Assembly: GCF_019021925.1 (NCBI RefSeq)
Contig: NZ_CP058990.1
Location: forward strand, 984,001 to 1,048,000
Direction of reading: 5' to 3'
Source of the DNA: Cellulophaga sp. HaHaR_3_176
GTDB taxonomy: Bacteria > Bacteroidota > Bacteroidia > Flavobacteriales > Flavobacteriaceae
DNA length: 64,000 nt
The stretch's first letter is position 1; every line of letters starts with the position of its first letter. The position numbers and the translations under genes were made by a program. This document shows positions 25,471-35,661 of this stretch, in pieces. The notes below the pieces were generated by a model that was not told where the DNA came from, did not search any database, and worked only from the letters and a program-made list of their open reading frames with translations.

Positions 25471-26424
25471 TTGAAAGAACTTATAATCGAACTTACGGAA
25501 ATTAGTCCACGAGATTTTTTTGGACAGCAAAATGAAAATATAGATTTACTGAAGAAATATTTTCCAAAGTTAAAAATTGTAGCAAGAGGAAGCAAGATTA
25601 AAGCCTATGGTGATGATGAACTTTTAGAAGAGTTTAACCTACGTTTTAAAATGCTAACAGCGCATTATTTGAAATATAATAAGCTAGATGAAAATAGTAT
25701 AGAGCGTTTACTGATGAGTAGCAGTAAAGACGATATATCATCTTCAGAAAGTAGTGGCGATGTTCTGATACATGGTGTTGGTGGACGCTTAATAAAAGCA
25801 CAAACAGTAAACCAACGTAAATTGGTTGATGCTATGCGTAATAACGATATGGTGTTTGCAATTGGCCCAGCAGGAACGGGAAAAACATATACGGGCGTAG
25901 CATTGGCAGTAAAGGCTCTGAAAGAAAAAAGAGTAAAGAAAATTATATTAACTCGACCAGCAGTAGAGGCAGGGGAGAATTTAGGTTTCTTACCAGGCGA
26001 TTTAAAAGAAAAATTAGATCCTTATATGCAACCTTTGTATGATGCATTGAGAGATATGATTTCTCCAGAAAAATTGTCACTTTATATTGAAAATGGAACA
26101 ATACAAATTGCTCCATTAGCATTTATGAGAGGTAGAACGTTAGATAATGCATTTGTAATTTTAGATGAAGGTCAAAATACAACTCATGCACAAATGAAAA
26201 TGTTTTTAACAAGAATGGGGAAACATGCTCAGTTTTTAATAACAGGTGATCCTGGTCAGATAGATTTACCAAGAAGGACCATTTCAGGATTAAAAGAAGC
26301 ATTATTAGTACTACAGAATGTAGAGGGAATATCTATTATTTATTTAGATGATAAAGATGTAATCCGTCATAAATTAGTTAAAAAGGTAATTGAAGCTTAC
26401 AAAGGAATAGAACATCAGAATTAA
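25471..26424 (+). CDS. phoH: PhoH family P-loop ATPase
   Basis: This 317-residue protein has Walker A GPAGTGKT at 132-139, Walker [10 protein letters not shown] at 228-236 and the N-terminal KH-like region of PhoH/YbeZ. The family is linked to RNA metabolism and ribosome maturation. The start is a TTG at 25471, chosen because the family's conserved N-terminus ([16 protein letters not shown]) begins there and no ATG precedes it. purC follows 16 bases downstream, probably cotranscribed. Confidence 0.93.
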   Translation: MKELIIELTEISPRDFFGQQNENIDLLKKYFPKLKIVARGSKIKAYGDDELLEEFNLRFKMLTAHYLKYNKLDENSIERLLMSSSKDDISSSESSGDVLIHGVGGRLIKAQTVNQRKLVDAMRNNDMVFAIGPAGTGKTYTGVALAVKALKEKRVKKIILTRPAVEAGENLGFLPGDLKEKLDPYMQPLYDALRDMISPEKLSLYIENGTIQIAPLAFMRGRTLDNAFVILDEGQNTTHAQMKMFLTRMGKHAQFLITGDPGQIDLPRRTISGLKEALLVLQNVEGISIIYLDDKDVIRHKLVKKVIEAYKGIEHQN

Positions 26425-26440
26425 ATTTAAGAAGCACATA

Positions 26441-27391
26441 ATGAGTAATACGATTATTGATACAAACTTTAGTTTTCCAAAACAAGTAAATTTATATAAA
26501 GGAAAAGTAAGAGAAGTTTATAGTCTTGAAAATGATTTAATGGTAATGGTTGCTACAGATAGGCTTTCGGCTTTTGATGTTGTTATGCCTAAAGGAATAC
26601 CTTATAAAGGACAAATCTTAAACCAAATTGCTACAAAAATGATGGCAGAAACGGAAGATATTGTTCCTAATTGGTTACTTGCGACTCCTGATCCTAATGT
26701 TGCAATTGGCCATGCTTGCGAGCCTTTTAAAGTAGAGATGGTTATACGTGGTTATATGTCTGGCCACGCTGCTCGTGAATATAAATTAGGTAAAAGAGTT
26801 TTATGTGGTGTTGCAATGCCAGAAGGTATGCATGAAAACGATAAATTTCCAAACCCGATCATAACTCCAGCTACGAAAGCAGAAATGGGAGACCATGATG
26901 AGGATATTTCTAGAGAGGATATTTTAAAAAAAGGTATTGTATCTGAAGAAGATTATATTGTATTAGAAAACTACACGAAAGCTCTATTTGAAAGAGGTAC
27001 AGATATAGCTGCTAAAAGAGGTTTGATTTTAGTAGATACAAAATATGAGTTTGGAAAAACGAAAGATGGTAAGATTGTATTAATTGATGAAATACATACA
27101 CCAGACTCTTCTCGCTATTTTTATGCAGATGGTTATCAAGAGCGTCAAAATAAAGAAGAAGCGCAAAAACAGTTATCAAAAGAGTTTGTACGTCAGTGGT
27201 TAATTTCTAATAACTTTCAAGGCTTAGAAGGCCAAGTTGTACCAGAAATGACAGACGAATATATTATTTCTGTATCAGAAAGATATATTGAGTTGTATGA
27301 AAATATTACAGGAGAAAAATTTGTGAAAGCGGATATTACAAATATTCAATCGAGGATTGAAACAAACGTATTATCTTACTTAACAAGATAG
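26441..27391 (+). CDS. purC: phosphoribosylaminoimidazole-succinocarboxamide synthase
   Basis: This 316-residue protein is the longer bacteroidetal/eukaryotic form of SAICAR synthetase. [13 protein letters not shown] near residue 19, [10 protein letters not shown], and [12 protein letters not shown] are the family motifs. It catalyses the ATP-dependent condensation of CAIR with aspartate in purine synthesis. It lies directly after phoH. Confidence 0.96.
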   Translation: MSNTIIDTNFSFPKQVNLYKGKVREVYSLENDLMVMVATDRLSAFDVVMPKGIPYKGQILNQIATKMMAETEDIVPNWLLATPDPNVAIGHACEPFKVEMVIRGYMSGHAAREYKLGKRVLCGVAMPEGMHENDKFPNPIITPATKAEMGDHDEDISREDILKKGIVSEEDYIVLENYTKALFERGTDIAAKRGLILVDTKYEFGKTKDGKIVLIDEIHTPDSSRYFYADGYQERQNKEEAQKQLSKEFVRQWLISNNFQGLEGQVVPEMTDEYIISVSERYIELYENITGEKFVKADITNIQSRIETNVLSYLTR

Positions 27392-27406
27392 TACGTTAGT
27401 CTAATT

Positions 27407-27565
27407 TTAATGATTTAGATTTATGATATAACCAGTGCTAGTTGCATTTGTAGCACTAGCTACGTTTTTAGTATCGTTTTCTTCTACATTACTACTGTAT
27501 AAAATAGCAGATAAAATAAAACCGATTAAAAGTAATATACTCTTTAGTTTTTGTTTAGTTGTCAT
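27407..27565 (-). CDS. 52-residue single-segment membrane or secreted peptide
   Basis: A short frame from ATG 27565 to TAA 27407 encodes a product with a basic N-terminus (MTTKQKLK) and a hydrophobic segment at residues 9-24, then a Ser/Thr/Asn-rich tail. It has the build of many flavobacterial small exported proteins. Codon use looks like that of its neighbours, but there is no similarity evidence. It is convergent with purC. Confidence 0.45.
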   Translation of the reverse strand: MTTKQKLKSILLLIGFILSAILYSSNVEENDTKNVASATNATSTGYIINLNH

Positions 27566-27734
27566 GATTAATAGATTTTGGTTGAAATAAATATAGTAAA
27601 ATAATTTAGTTAACCTGCATCTTATCGTGTTATTTTAACATTTTAACGGATAAAGTGTTAAAAAATTACAGAATAATATAGAAGCCATGTTGATTTTTAC
27701 TTTTCGGCAATGTTTTATTCTTAAAATTATGATA

Positions 27735-28394
27735 TTATCTCAGTAAATACTTTAAGGTAACCTCTTTCTTATCCTTAAGTTTAGAAACAATTTTCAAGAA
27801 AAGTATAGCAGTTATATAGGCATCACCCATTGCGGTATGCCTATCTTTTTTTGAAATATTAAATTTATCAGCGAGATCATCAAGCGAATAATTTTCCTTT
27901 TTAGTTAGCAGATTGGTTTTAATTAAGGTTTTTTTATAAAGATCAGATGTATCTAAATTTATATTTTTTAATCTAGGCAAGCCATGTCTAAGCAGAGCTG
28001 TATTAATCATCGTTAAATCAAAAAAAGTATGATGAGCTATAATAACAGCGTTTTCTATATAACTTAAAAATTGTTTTAAAGCTTCTAGTTCGGATAAACG
28101 GGGTATTACTTCATTTTTTAAAATACCATGTATTTTAGCAGATTCTTTGCCATAAACTTCTTGCTCAATATAAACTTCAAAACCATCTTTTAAGGAAATA
28201 CTATTATTTATAAGCTTTACAGCTCCTATGCAAAGCATACGATCTGTAGCGTAATTAAAGCCTGTAGTTTCAGTATCTAAAACAATAAATGTAATATCAT
28301 TTATATTTTTTGGTAACTCTTTAGTAAAAGTAGCTTCGTAAGCTTTCCAATACTCAGGGTTATCAATTGATTTCTTTTTAAAAAATTCTAACAT
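27735..28394 (-). CDS. DnaQ-like 3'-5' exonuclease
   Basis: This 219-residue protein has the DEDDh exonuclease motifs: FIVLDTETTGF (Asp40, Glu42), HHTFFDLTMI in the middle, and DRHTAMGDAYIT near residue 185. It resembles the PolC/DnaQ epsilon-like stand-alone exonucleases. Its ATG overlaps the stop of the DUF294 gene by one base (TAATG), so the two are translationally coupled. This pairing is frequent in Bacteroidota. Its substrate is not known. Confidence 0.9.
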   Translation of the reverse strand: MLEFFKKKSIDNPEYWKAYEATFTKELPKNINDITFIVLDTETTGFNYATDRMLCIGAVKLINNSISLKDGFEVYIEQEVYGKESAKIHGILKNEVIPRLSELEALKQFLSYIENAVIIAHHTFFDLTMINTALLRHGLPRLKNINLDTSDLYKKTLIKTNLLTKKENYSLDDLADKFNISKKDRHTAMGDAYITAILFLKIVSKLKDKKEVTLKYLLR

Positions 28395-30313
28395 TACATT
28401 GATTTTAGTTGAAACCGAATAGTAACTAATTCTTGTATTTCTTTAATAGTTTTAAAAGTACGTTTAAGCTTAATTTTTTCTTCTTTGGATAATGTATTTA
28501 AATTTATAAATCTTCCAGAGTCATTATTAAGTAAGCCTTGCCTTGTTCTAAATTTTAATAAAGCTTTTGAGGCATAAGAACAAGCTAAATATATTTCTTT
28601 ATTATTAGGCTCTAGTTCTGCTAATTTTTCAAAACGCTCTGCAGTATTGTGTATTGATTTTATATAATGCGATAATAATAATACTCGTGCAGCAGCTATT
28701 AAAGGTCTTAAAGCTCTGTTTTTAACATCAAAAGAGTCTTTATGAGCACCATCCTGTTCTACTAAAAATTTTCTAAAAAAACCTGTGGGTGATGGGTTTT
28801 GAAGAGCACCTTTTGCAAGGTGAATAAAAAAGATAGGGTATTTTTTTACTGTATAAAAAATGTGTTCAGATAATGCGTTTACTAAAGCGTTTTCTCCATA
28901 AATAAGGTTGTAATCGAAAAATATTGAAGAAAGTAATACTTCATCATTACCAGGGTTTATGATCCAATGCGATGTTGTTTTTTTCCATTCACTAAAACTT
29001 AAGCACCATTTTGGGTTAGAAGCCATCATTTCTGCTGGGCAATATTCATAACCAATATCATTTAAGCCTTTAGTAACTTTTTTTGAAAATGATAAAAAGT
29101 AATCGTTTGTTTTAGAAAGTAATTCGTCTGGTACGTCTTCAAAAATAAGAGCATTATCTTGGTCTGTATGTAACATTTGCTCACTACGCCCTTGGCTGCC
29201 TAAACTTAACCAAGCAAACTTTACTGGTGGTGATGTTTTCATTTTATCTAACGATAAATGAATTACTTGTTTTAAACAGGCATCATTAAGTTCTGAAATT
29301 ATTTTAGAAATAAGCGTCATCGGAATATTTTCTTTTAAATATCCTTTCAATAATTCAATAATACTATTTCTAATAGGTCGTAAATGTTTTACTTTTTTAG
29401 CTCTTTTAATAGCTTTAATCAACACGGCAGGGTTGTTGCCTAAAGCAACCATTACATCGTGTTTAGATAGTATACCTATGGTTTTAGTATTTACAGTTCC
29501 ATCTTCTGTTAAACATAAATGACTGATGTTACTTTTCATCATAGCCATTTGAGCTTGGGTAATGGTTAATGTTTTAGGATATGTAATTACTGGGGTAGTC
29601 ATAACATCGCTTGCAGCAGCGGTAATAAGGAACTGCCCTGTAACTATTTTATTACGTAAATCCTTATCAGTAATAATGCCTACAGGTAAATGATTTTCAA
29701 CAACTAAAATCGCCCCAATTTTCTTTTTAGTCATTATTTCAGCAGCAGCTTTTACTGTTGTTTCAGGTGTACAACTAATAATTTTTTTTGAAAATTTAAC
29801 GGGTTGTAAATCACTCAATTCAATATCTGTAGCGTCTTTTTCAGATTCAATAGTGTTTTCTGTAAATAACTTACCTCTGTGATTTTTTGAATAAGGGTTT
29901 CTTGTGTTGGAAGCAAAGCTTTCGATTAAGAAATTACCAACAACTTCATTAGCTAATGCTAATGGTTTAAAAATTGAAATAGGAATTGCATACAAAATAC
30001 TCTCTTCGTGTGCTTTAGCTTCTAATTCATAATTTTCATTAGCTAATAAAGGTCTTAATCCAAAAATATCTCCTTCATCACAAATATCAACAATAGAGTT
30101 TGTTGCTTTTCTTTCTAATGACACTGCTCCTTTATGTACTACATAAAAATACTCGTGGCCAGCTTCTTTCTCAGAAAAAATAACACTGTCTTTTTCTTTG
30201 TATAATATGGATACTTGTTCTGAAATTACTTGTATGTCAGAAATTTCTAACCCATTAAAAGGAGGGAAGTTTTTAAGAAAATCAGCTACTCTTTGTGATA
30301 TTGTATTTTTCAT
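28394..30313 (-). CDS. cNMP-binding/CBS/DUF294 nucleotidyltransferase-like protein
   Basis: This 639-residue signalling protein has three modules. A cyclic-nucleotide-binding fold covers about 15-135, a CBS pair 172-292, and a DUF294 nucleotidyltransferase domain has GSQGRSEQ at 372-379 and DQD at 384-386, the GS...DxD signature. A DUF294 C-terminal helical domain completes it. The GlnD-like domain suggests control by nucleotidylation or ligand sensing. It is cotranscribed with the exonuclease. Confidence 0.9.
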   Translation of the reverse strand: MKNTISQRVADFLKNFPPFNGLEISDIQVISEQVSILYKEKDSVIFSEKEAGHEYFYVVHKGAVSLERKATNSIVDICDEGDIFGLRPLLANENYELEAKAHEESILYAIPISIFKPLALANEVVGNFLIESFASNTRNPYSKNHRGKLFTENTIESEKDATDIELSDLQPVKFSKKIISCTPETTVKAAAEIMTKKKIGAILVVENHLPVGIITDKDLRNKIVTGQFLITAAASDVMTTPVITYPKTLTITQAQMAMMKSNISHLCLTEDGTVNTKTIGILSKHDVMVALGNNPAVLIKAIKRAKKVKHLRPIRNSIIELLKGYLKENIPMTLISKIISELNDACLKQVIHLSLDKMKTSPPVKFAWLSLGSQGRSEQMLHTDQDNALIFEDVPDELLSKTNDYFLSFSKKVTKGLNDIGYEYCPAEMMASNPKWCLSFSEWKKTTSHWIINPGNDEVLLSSIFFDYNLIYGENALVNALSEHIFYTVKKYPIFFIHLAKGALQNPSPTGFFRKFLVEQDGAHKDSFDVKNRALRPLIAAARVLLLSHYIKSIHNTAERFEKLAELEPNNKEIYLACSYASKALLKFRTRQGLLNNDSGRFINLNTLSKEEKIKLKRTFKTIKEIQELVTIRFQLKSM

Positions 30314-30475
30314 TTATGAAAACAGTTGTACTGTAAAATTAACGTAAGTAAAGTTAAAACAGAAACAATAGTTACTCTGAAAAATTCAATTTAATTTACC
30401 AATTATAGAATAGGGGAGTTTGAGTTTGAAAATAGATAAGTAGAACTTACAAATAGTTAACTTGCGATATTTAGC

Positions 30476-31144
30476 CTAAATTAAGCCTAGGCTTGATACA
30501 ATATATACTAAATGAGTGGTATTAGCTGCATTAAAATAATCTTTTAATTTACTGATATTAGTCTCAATAGATCGAACACTATTTGGTGTTATTCCTTTTT
30601 CTTTTAAATAAGAGCTTATCTCGTTTTGTTTATATCCTTTAGCTAAAAGTAATAAAAGTTGCTCTTCATACGAATCTAAAGCTAAGATATTTTGTTGTTG
30701 TAAAACAGCCGTTGCAATTGGGCAAGTGTATGTTTTATTTTCTAATAAAGCTTCAATGCTATTTTTAAGTTCTTTTAAACCATTCAAGCCTTTACAAACG
30801 TAGGCATCAATATTTTGATCTGAAAATAAAGATTTTATAGTATGATGATCATCTTCAACAGAAAACACAATAACTTTTATTGTTGGATAAATTTCTTTTA
30901 TAGCTTTAATGAGATCTTGTCCGTTTTGTAATTTTTTTGAATTTCTTGGATTTACAAAAGATAAATCTGTTATTAAAAGATCAAATGGCTCATCAACTAT
31001 AATTGCTTTTTTTAATTTTAAAAAAGCATCGTCACAATATTGCGAGTGTCCAATATTAGTGTAACCCATTTGATGTAATGTGGTAGTTACACCTAAATTA
31101 TTACTGTCGATATCTTCTGAAACAAAAATTTTATTAAAATTCAT
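30476..31144 (-). CDS. response regulator with LuxR-like HTH
   Basis: This 222-residue protein has a receiver domain with acidic pair Glu10/Asp11 and phosphoacceptor Asp60 in LLITDLSF. A C-terminal helix-turn-helix (about 160-215) reads LLLLAKGYKQNEISSYLKEK then NSVRSIETNISKLKDYF, the NarL/LuxR type. It lies 9 bases downstream of the TPR histidine kinase, its likely partner. Confidence 0.88.
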   Translation of the reverse strand: MNFNKIFVSEDIDSNNLGVTTTLHQMGYTNIGHSQYCDDAFLKLKKAIIVDEPFDLLITDLSFVNPRNSKKLQNGQDLIKAIKEIYPTIKVIVFSVEDDHHTIKSLFSDQNIDAYVCKGLNGLKELKNSIEALLENKTYTCPIATAVLQQQNILALDSYEEQLLLLLAKGYKQNEISSYLKEKGITPNSVRSIETNISKLKDYFNAANTTHLVYIVSSLGLI

Positions 31145-31153
31145 ATACGCTAT

Positions 31154-33022
31154 TTAAATGGTAAATAGTATAATGGCTGTGAAGCCTTTATTTGGTTTTG
31201 AATCGAAATTAATACTTCCTTTGATAGATTTTATGCGGTTTTCCACATTCTTAAGTCCATTTCCAAAATAATTGTCTTTTACATTAAAACCAATACCATT
31301 ATCTACGTATTTAATAGACACTTGTTTTTCGTTTTTTGAGCATGTTATAGCTACTAATGAGGCATTACTGTGTTTCTTCATGTTTACTAATAATTCTTGT
31401 AGTATTCTATAAATTTCAATTTTTGTTTTAGGTGTTATGTCGTTCCAAAAATCAGAAGCTAATTCTTTAGTAATTAACTTTGTTTTGTTTGAGCCATAAG
31501 AATTTAAGAGCGTTTGGAATTGCTTACCGAATTCATCTCCGGTATGTATTGCTGTAAATTCTTTCGAAAAATCTCTTATTCTTTGGTAAATACTATTTAG
31601 GCTATCTAAAACTAAAGCGTTTTTTGAAGTATTTATATCTTGATCTCCTTTCTGAACTTGAGTCATTAAATAAAAGATATCGTTACCTAACTCATCATGT
31701 AATTTTTTTGATAATCTTAATTCTGTTTTATACGCAGCCTCTAGTTGTTCTTTGTTTTTTTGATGATTTTTATAATAAATAATAAAACCTATTAAAATCA
31801 AAAGAAATAAAGTAACTGAAAAAGCTATACTATTTTGCTTTTTTTTAGTTGCAACTGTAGCTAATAATTTAAGATTGTTTTTTTCTAAAGTATCATTATC
31901 ATATTTGGTTGCAGCATATATTGATCGTACTGTTTGCTTTGTTTTTTCAAGTTTGTTTTGCACTTTTGAATATAAAATTGCTTCTTCAGAAACATCTTGG
32001 TTTAATGATTTTTTTAGAGGTAATACTAAATCTAAAGATTCTAATACAGCAACAGGGTTATTTTGTGTATAAGAATATTGATATGCCATTTGAGCATATT
32101 TTAAAGCTTCATGTTTATCGATTTTAAAATAATATTCAGCTAAATGAATAGTACTAGATATTAAACCAGATACAGTGTTTAATTTTTTTCGTTTTTCAAA
32201 TGATTTTATTAATAGAGATTCACTTTCAGGGTTGTTTTTATTTTCTAACCATTTATAGTACCCTATGTTACATAAAGCACGCGAGTTTTGAAATTGATTA
32301 CCCTTATTAGTGTTTTTTATAATAGTATTTAAAATACGGAAACTACTTTCAAATTTATTAGTTTCTGCCAATATGTTGGCTCTAGTAATATTAATAGTAT
32401 GATTAATTTCTAAGCCTAAATTAGAAGAATCTTTTTTCGATAAATTAATAGATTTATCATTCCATCGAAGTGCTTCTTTATAGTCTCCTAATTCTTTGTG
32501 ACAAACTGATATAGTTTGATATAACCCAATTATTGATTTTATTTTGGTAGAATTTTCTATATACTTTATACCTTCAATAGCTGTAATCATTCCTCCATTA
32601 TAATCACCTAAGCTTTTCTGAATATTAGCCATATCTAATAAACGATCTCCGACAGCAATACTGTCATTCAATTTTAAGTTTATAGTAAATGATTTGTTAA
32701 AATAATAGTAGGCAGAATCTAATTGATTTATTTTTTTAAAATAAAAACCTTGCCTCCAAATAGCATTATTAATAGATGAACTATCAGCGACAATTTGAGC
32801 TTTTTTATATAGTTTTTTTGAATATAAAATAGCGTTATCATAATCTTTATTTTTAGCAAAAGCACCAATTTTATTTTTAAGTATTGTTATTGAATCATTT
32901 GATTTTTCACTTAAAATATAAATAGATAAGCTTTGTTGTTTAAAAAAATCATTTGCAAAAACAGTATTAAAACCAATGTATATAAATATAAAAAAGAGGG
33001 ATAAACTAAACTTAAATTTCAT
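31154..33022 (-). CDS. TPR-containing sensor histidine kinase
   Basis: The start is ATG 33022, giving 622 residues and a signal peptide (MKFKFSLSLFFIFIYIGF). The periplasmic part is built of TPR repeats (about 40-370). One membrane segment follows (SIAFSVTLFLLILIGFIIYY). The cytoplasmic part has the HisKA_3-type box LRLSKKLHDELGND and a HATPase with NGIGFNVKDNYFGNGLKNV. This architecture is common in Bacteroidota two-component systems paired with LuxR-type regulators, as here. Confidence 0.9.
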   Translation of the reverse strand: MKFKFSLSLFFIFIYIGFNTVFANDFFKQQSLSIYILSEKSNDSITILKNKIGAFAKNKDYDNAILYSKKLYKKAQIVADSSSINNAIWRQGFYFKKINQLDSAYYYFNKSFTINLKLNDSIAVGDRLLDMANIQKSLGDYNGGMITAIEGIKYIENSTKIKSIIGLYQTISVCHKELGDYKEALRWNDKSINLSKKDSSNLGLEINHTINITRANILAETNKFESSFRILNTIIKNTNKGNQFQNSRALCNIGYYKWLENKNNPESESLLIKSFEKRKKLNTVSGLISSTIHLAEYYFKIDKHEALKYAQMAYQYSYTQNNPVAVLESLDLVLPLKKSLNQDVSEEAILYSKVQNKLEKTKQTVRSIYAATKYDNDTLEKNNLKLLATVATKKKQNSIAFSVTLFLLILIGFIIYYKNHQKNKEQLEAAYKTELRLSKKLHDELGNDIFYLMTQVQKGDQDINTSKNALVLDSLNSIYQRIRDFSKEFTAIHTGDEFGKQFQTLLNSYGSNKTKLITKELASDFWNDITPKTKIEIYRILQELLVNMKKHSNASLVAITCSKNEKQVSIKYVDNGIGFNVKDNYFGNGLKNVENRIKSIKGSINFDSKPNKGFTAIILFTI

Positions 33023-33091
33023 CCCTCCAAAGTACAAAAACAGTTTACATTTTAACACTTCTTTTTATCAAATTCTATTTATAACACTGAA

Positions 33092-33247
33092 TTATTCATC
33101 AGGATCATTTTCAATATCTCCATCATCACCTTCAGTTGCTGCTGAATTTTTATATACAGTATCAGTTTCTGATAAAGAATCATATTCGCAAGAAACTATA
33201 GTGAGGTTGACAAGTATTAAAACGATTAAAAAAGTTATTTTTTTCAT
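33092..33247 (-). CDS. 51-residue lipoprotein, hypothetical
   Basis: ATG 33247 to TAA 33092 encodes MKKITFLIVLILVNLTIVSC, a complete lipoprotein signal with Cys20, followed by a very acidic tail ending DIENDPDE. It lies 69 bases upstream of the kinase start and could share its promoter. Function unknown. Confidence 0.65.
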   Translation of the reverse strand: MKKITFLIVLILVNLTIVSCEYDSLSETDTVYKNSAATEGDDGDIENDPDE

Positions 33248-33601
33248 ATTATTTATTTTGAAAATTGGACATAATAATGGCTGTTCGGGTTATTCCGAAT
33301 TTTATTTAAACCACTTTTTTTTAAGGGGTAGGAGTTGTTCCTACATTTTGCTGGGAAGTGAAAAACCGCTGTAGAAACTTTTAGTTACTTCCCAATAAAC
33401 TATTGGTTTACTACAGTTGTTTTTTAATTGTTATTGATTGCTTATCATGAGTAACAAATCAATGACAATGCGAAGTAAGGACTTAGGTTTCGTAATGAAT
33501 GGACGGAATGTGGAAAGTTGGTGGAAAATATTTTCCAGTCTTTTTTTTCCATATAATTTCCAGAAATGTAGTAGTTTTAGGGGGTAACCAGACCAACCAA
33601 A
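33248..33601. other. divergent intergenic region rich in inverted repeats
   Basis: It contains the hairpin GTAGGA/TCCTAC (33328-33344). Two interleaved pairs follow: GGGAAGT/ACTTCCC (33353-33359, 33387-33393) and CTGTAG/CTACAG (33369-33374, 33411-33416). A perfect palindrome TGGAAAATATTTTCCA lies at 33522-33537, with extra TGGAAA and TTTCCA half-sites around it. It separates the lipoprotein and the plus-strand gene at 33602. No ORF is seen. Confidence 0.5.
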
Positions 33602-34345
33602 ATGTCCAAAAAATTAATAGCAATTGTATTTAAAAAAGTAGAAGCAGATATAGGCTCTTCGGTTCCAACCAGAATGGCACAACATCTCTCAGTTGAGCTT
33701 TTAGAAGAGTATAATTATCAAATAAGCGAAAGAACCTTAAGGAATTATTATAATAACTTTTTAAAGAATGATAATTCATTAAATGAAGCTCTGAAACCAG
33801 AATTAATTAAATATCTATGCAAATATTTAGGGTATAATAATTACGCAGGCTTTGTTAGTGCTCATCCATCTGAACATGAAGAAGTAAAAGTATTTGAAGA
33901 TCTAATAACTAAAGAAAAGAATCTAAAATTAAGCTCTCTCAAAAAAAATACTTTCTTTGGATTGTTTGAAAAAGGGGGTAATAGAATTGTCACATATATA
34001 TCTGTAATTATAATTAGTGCTTTAACGTATTTTGGTTTCGTAAAAGAAGAACAGAATTGTATGGTTTGGCAAGAAGATCATTATGTGAAATCTACCTGTA
34101 CAGGAGTACTTCTGGAGAAACCTTATCAAGAATTAATATTTAAAAAATTTAAAAAAATAAAGGATTTAAATGCAGTAAAAAATAGGAGAGAACAACATAA
34201 AGAACTTTGGTATGTAAAAACAAATGGCGTGGTAGAATTCTTTACATATCATGGAAATCACCCTATTAATAATAAAGGTTTAAAAGAAGTTACAGATTAT
34301 ATGTTTAAAACATATGTTTTAGATGAGTTGGAGAATGTAAAATAA
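33602..34345 (+). CDS. hypothetical protein with one membrane segment
   Basis: This 247-residue protein has a helical N-terminal domain (SERTLRNYYNNFLKNDN, KYLCKYLGYNNYAGFV), one membrane segment at about 130-145 and a C-terminal domain with Cys residues. The N-terminal part looks like a small DNA-binding or adaptor helix bundle, but no family is certain. A palindromic TGGAAAATATTTTCCA lies 65 bases upstream. Confidence 0.65.
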   Translation: MSKKLIAIVFKKVEADIGSSVPTRMAQHLSVELLEEYNYQISERTLRNYYNNFLKNDNSLNEALKPELIKYLCKYLGYNNYAGFVSAHPSEHEEVKVFEDLITKEKNLKLSSLKKNTFFGLFEKGGNRIVTYISVIIISALTYFGFVKEEQNCMVWQEDHYVKSTCTGVLLEKPYQELIFKKFKKIKDLNAVKNRREQHKELWYVKTNGVVEFFTYHGNHPINNKGLKEVTDYMFKTYVLDELENVK

Positions 34346-34372
34346 ACTTATAGTTTCCGGATAGTTTAAAGA

Positions 34373-34768
34373 TCACTCATAAAGCCAGTAAGCAACCCCA
34401 CCATGATGAGAACAAGCACCTCTACCTGTTGCTTTAGAGGAAGTGCCGTCATTACAAATAGCACCAATTCGTGTATTTGTTACAGCTTCTTTTTTATATA
34501 GATTATTTTTAGTGGATTGGGGGATTTCTAATTCGGTTTTTAAACTTCTAATAGAGGTGTTTAATTGATACTCTGGTTTTAGTTCGGGACTATTATAATT
34601 TTTAGAAGAATAAATATTTGAAGGAGATGCATTATTTTGCGGAATATATTTTTTTTGTTGATTGTATAATAGCAAACCCAAAATAGCTAGTATAATACTA
34701 ATTTTCGGGTATTTTCTAACGATACCAATTACAATACCTAAAAACATAAGCTTAAAAATCCACTCCAT
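34373..34768 (-). CDS. DUF3761 domain membrane protein
   Basis: This 131-residue product has two N-terminal hydrophobic segments (about 5-18 and 22-36). The C-terminus is IGAICNDGTSSKATGRGACS followed by HHGGVAYWLY, the DUF3761 signature with Cys and His residues that could bind metal. Function of the family is unknown. Confidence 0.8.
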   Translation of the reverse strand: MEWIFKLMFLGIVIGIVRKYPKISIILAILGLLLYNQQKKYIPQNNASPSNIYSSKNYNSPELKPEYQLNTSIRSLKTELEIPQSTKNNLYKKEAVTNTRIGAICNDGTSSKATGRGACSHHGGVAYWLYE

Positions 34769-34843
34769 TAATAAAGAATAAAACTTAAATTACGCGTTAA
34801 TATTAACACGTAATTTAAGTTATGATTTATAATTAAGATTCGA

Positions 34844-35569
34844 TTATTCATCAAAAAAGAAATCGTGTATTTCTATAATACTACCCCTTCCTATCTGGAC
34901 TAGGTTTTGAGTGTCTTTAAGAAAGATGCCTAATGATTTCTCATTGTAAATGAATTTCATTTCAGCAGAGTATTCTGTTACAACATACATATCTCCTGAA
35001 AGTTGATAAAATGGAATTGTGGTTTTACTTTTTTCTTTCACTCCTTTATTCACAATTTTTCCACGTTGTAAATGATCTTTAATTAAAACATCGTTTCTTT
35101 CGCCTGAAGCAACTTTAACGTAAGAAGTCATCATTTTAAGCCACTCAGATGAATCGATTAAATACCATTTTACTTTATCGAAATCGATACCATATTCATT
35201 GATCCAACCATAGCTAGTGAAACCTATTAGAATTTGTTTTCTTCCATCTAATTCTGGTTTATCAGAAGGTGTAAACTCTTGAATTTTAAATGTTATTACA
35301 GAGGTTGTAGATAAATCTTTGAGTTTTTTACCATCAAAATCTAAAGTTTTAAGTGAAAAATTTTCTAACTCAGCATTATTTGTTAAAATATATTCAGTAG
35401 CCATCAATTCGGCTCTTTCTTTCATTTGCTCTACTGCAGCAACTCCTGCACCAATGGCCAGTAGTGCTCCAGCAGCACCAGCTACAACAGTACCCGCATC
35501 TTGTGCGTGTGAAGTTTTAGGAATTAATAAAATAGTGGTCAATAAAAGTAATAAGATAATTTTTTTCAT
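34844..35569 (-). CDS. hypothetical secreted protein
   Basis: This 241-residue protein has a signal peptide (MKKIILLLLLTTILLIPK to SHAQ, cleavage after residue 22). A Gly/Ala-rich hydrophobic stretch at 27-48 could insert in a membrane. The remainder is a beta-rich domain without recognised family. Confidence 0.65.
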   Translation of the reverse strand: MKKIILLLLLTTILLIPKTSHAQDAGTVVAGAAGALLAIGAGVAAVEQMKERAELMATEYILTNNAELENFSLKTLDFDGKKLKDLSTTSVITFKIQEFTPSDKPELDGRKQILIGFTSYGWINEYGIDFDKVKWYLIDSSEWLKMMTSYVKVASGERNDVLIKDHLQRGKIVNKGVKEKSKTTIPFYQLSGDMYVVTEYSAEMKFIYNEKSLGIFLKDTQNLVQIGRGSIIEIHDFFFDE

Positions 35570-35661
35570 TTTTGGTTTTTTAAATTATTTCAGTTTTCTA
35601 AAGCAAACTTAAAATCTTAAAATAAAATTACCTTGTGGTTTTCCGCAGTCTATATTTTCTA

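Noticed and set aside
31229..31244. GCGGTTTTCCACATTC as another leader-type hairpin
   Set aside because: It lies inside the histidine kinase coding sequence and encodes conserved residues; the match is by chance.
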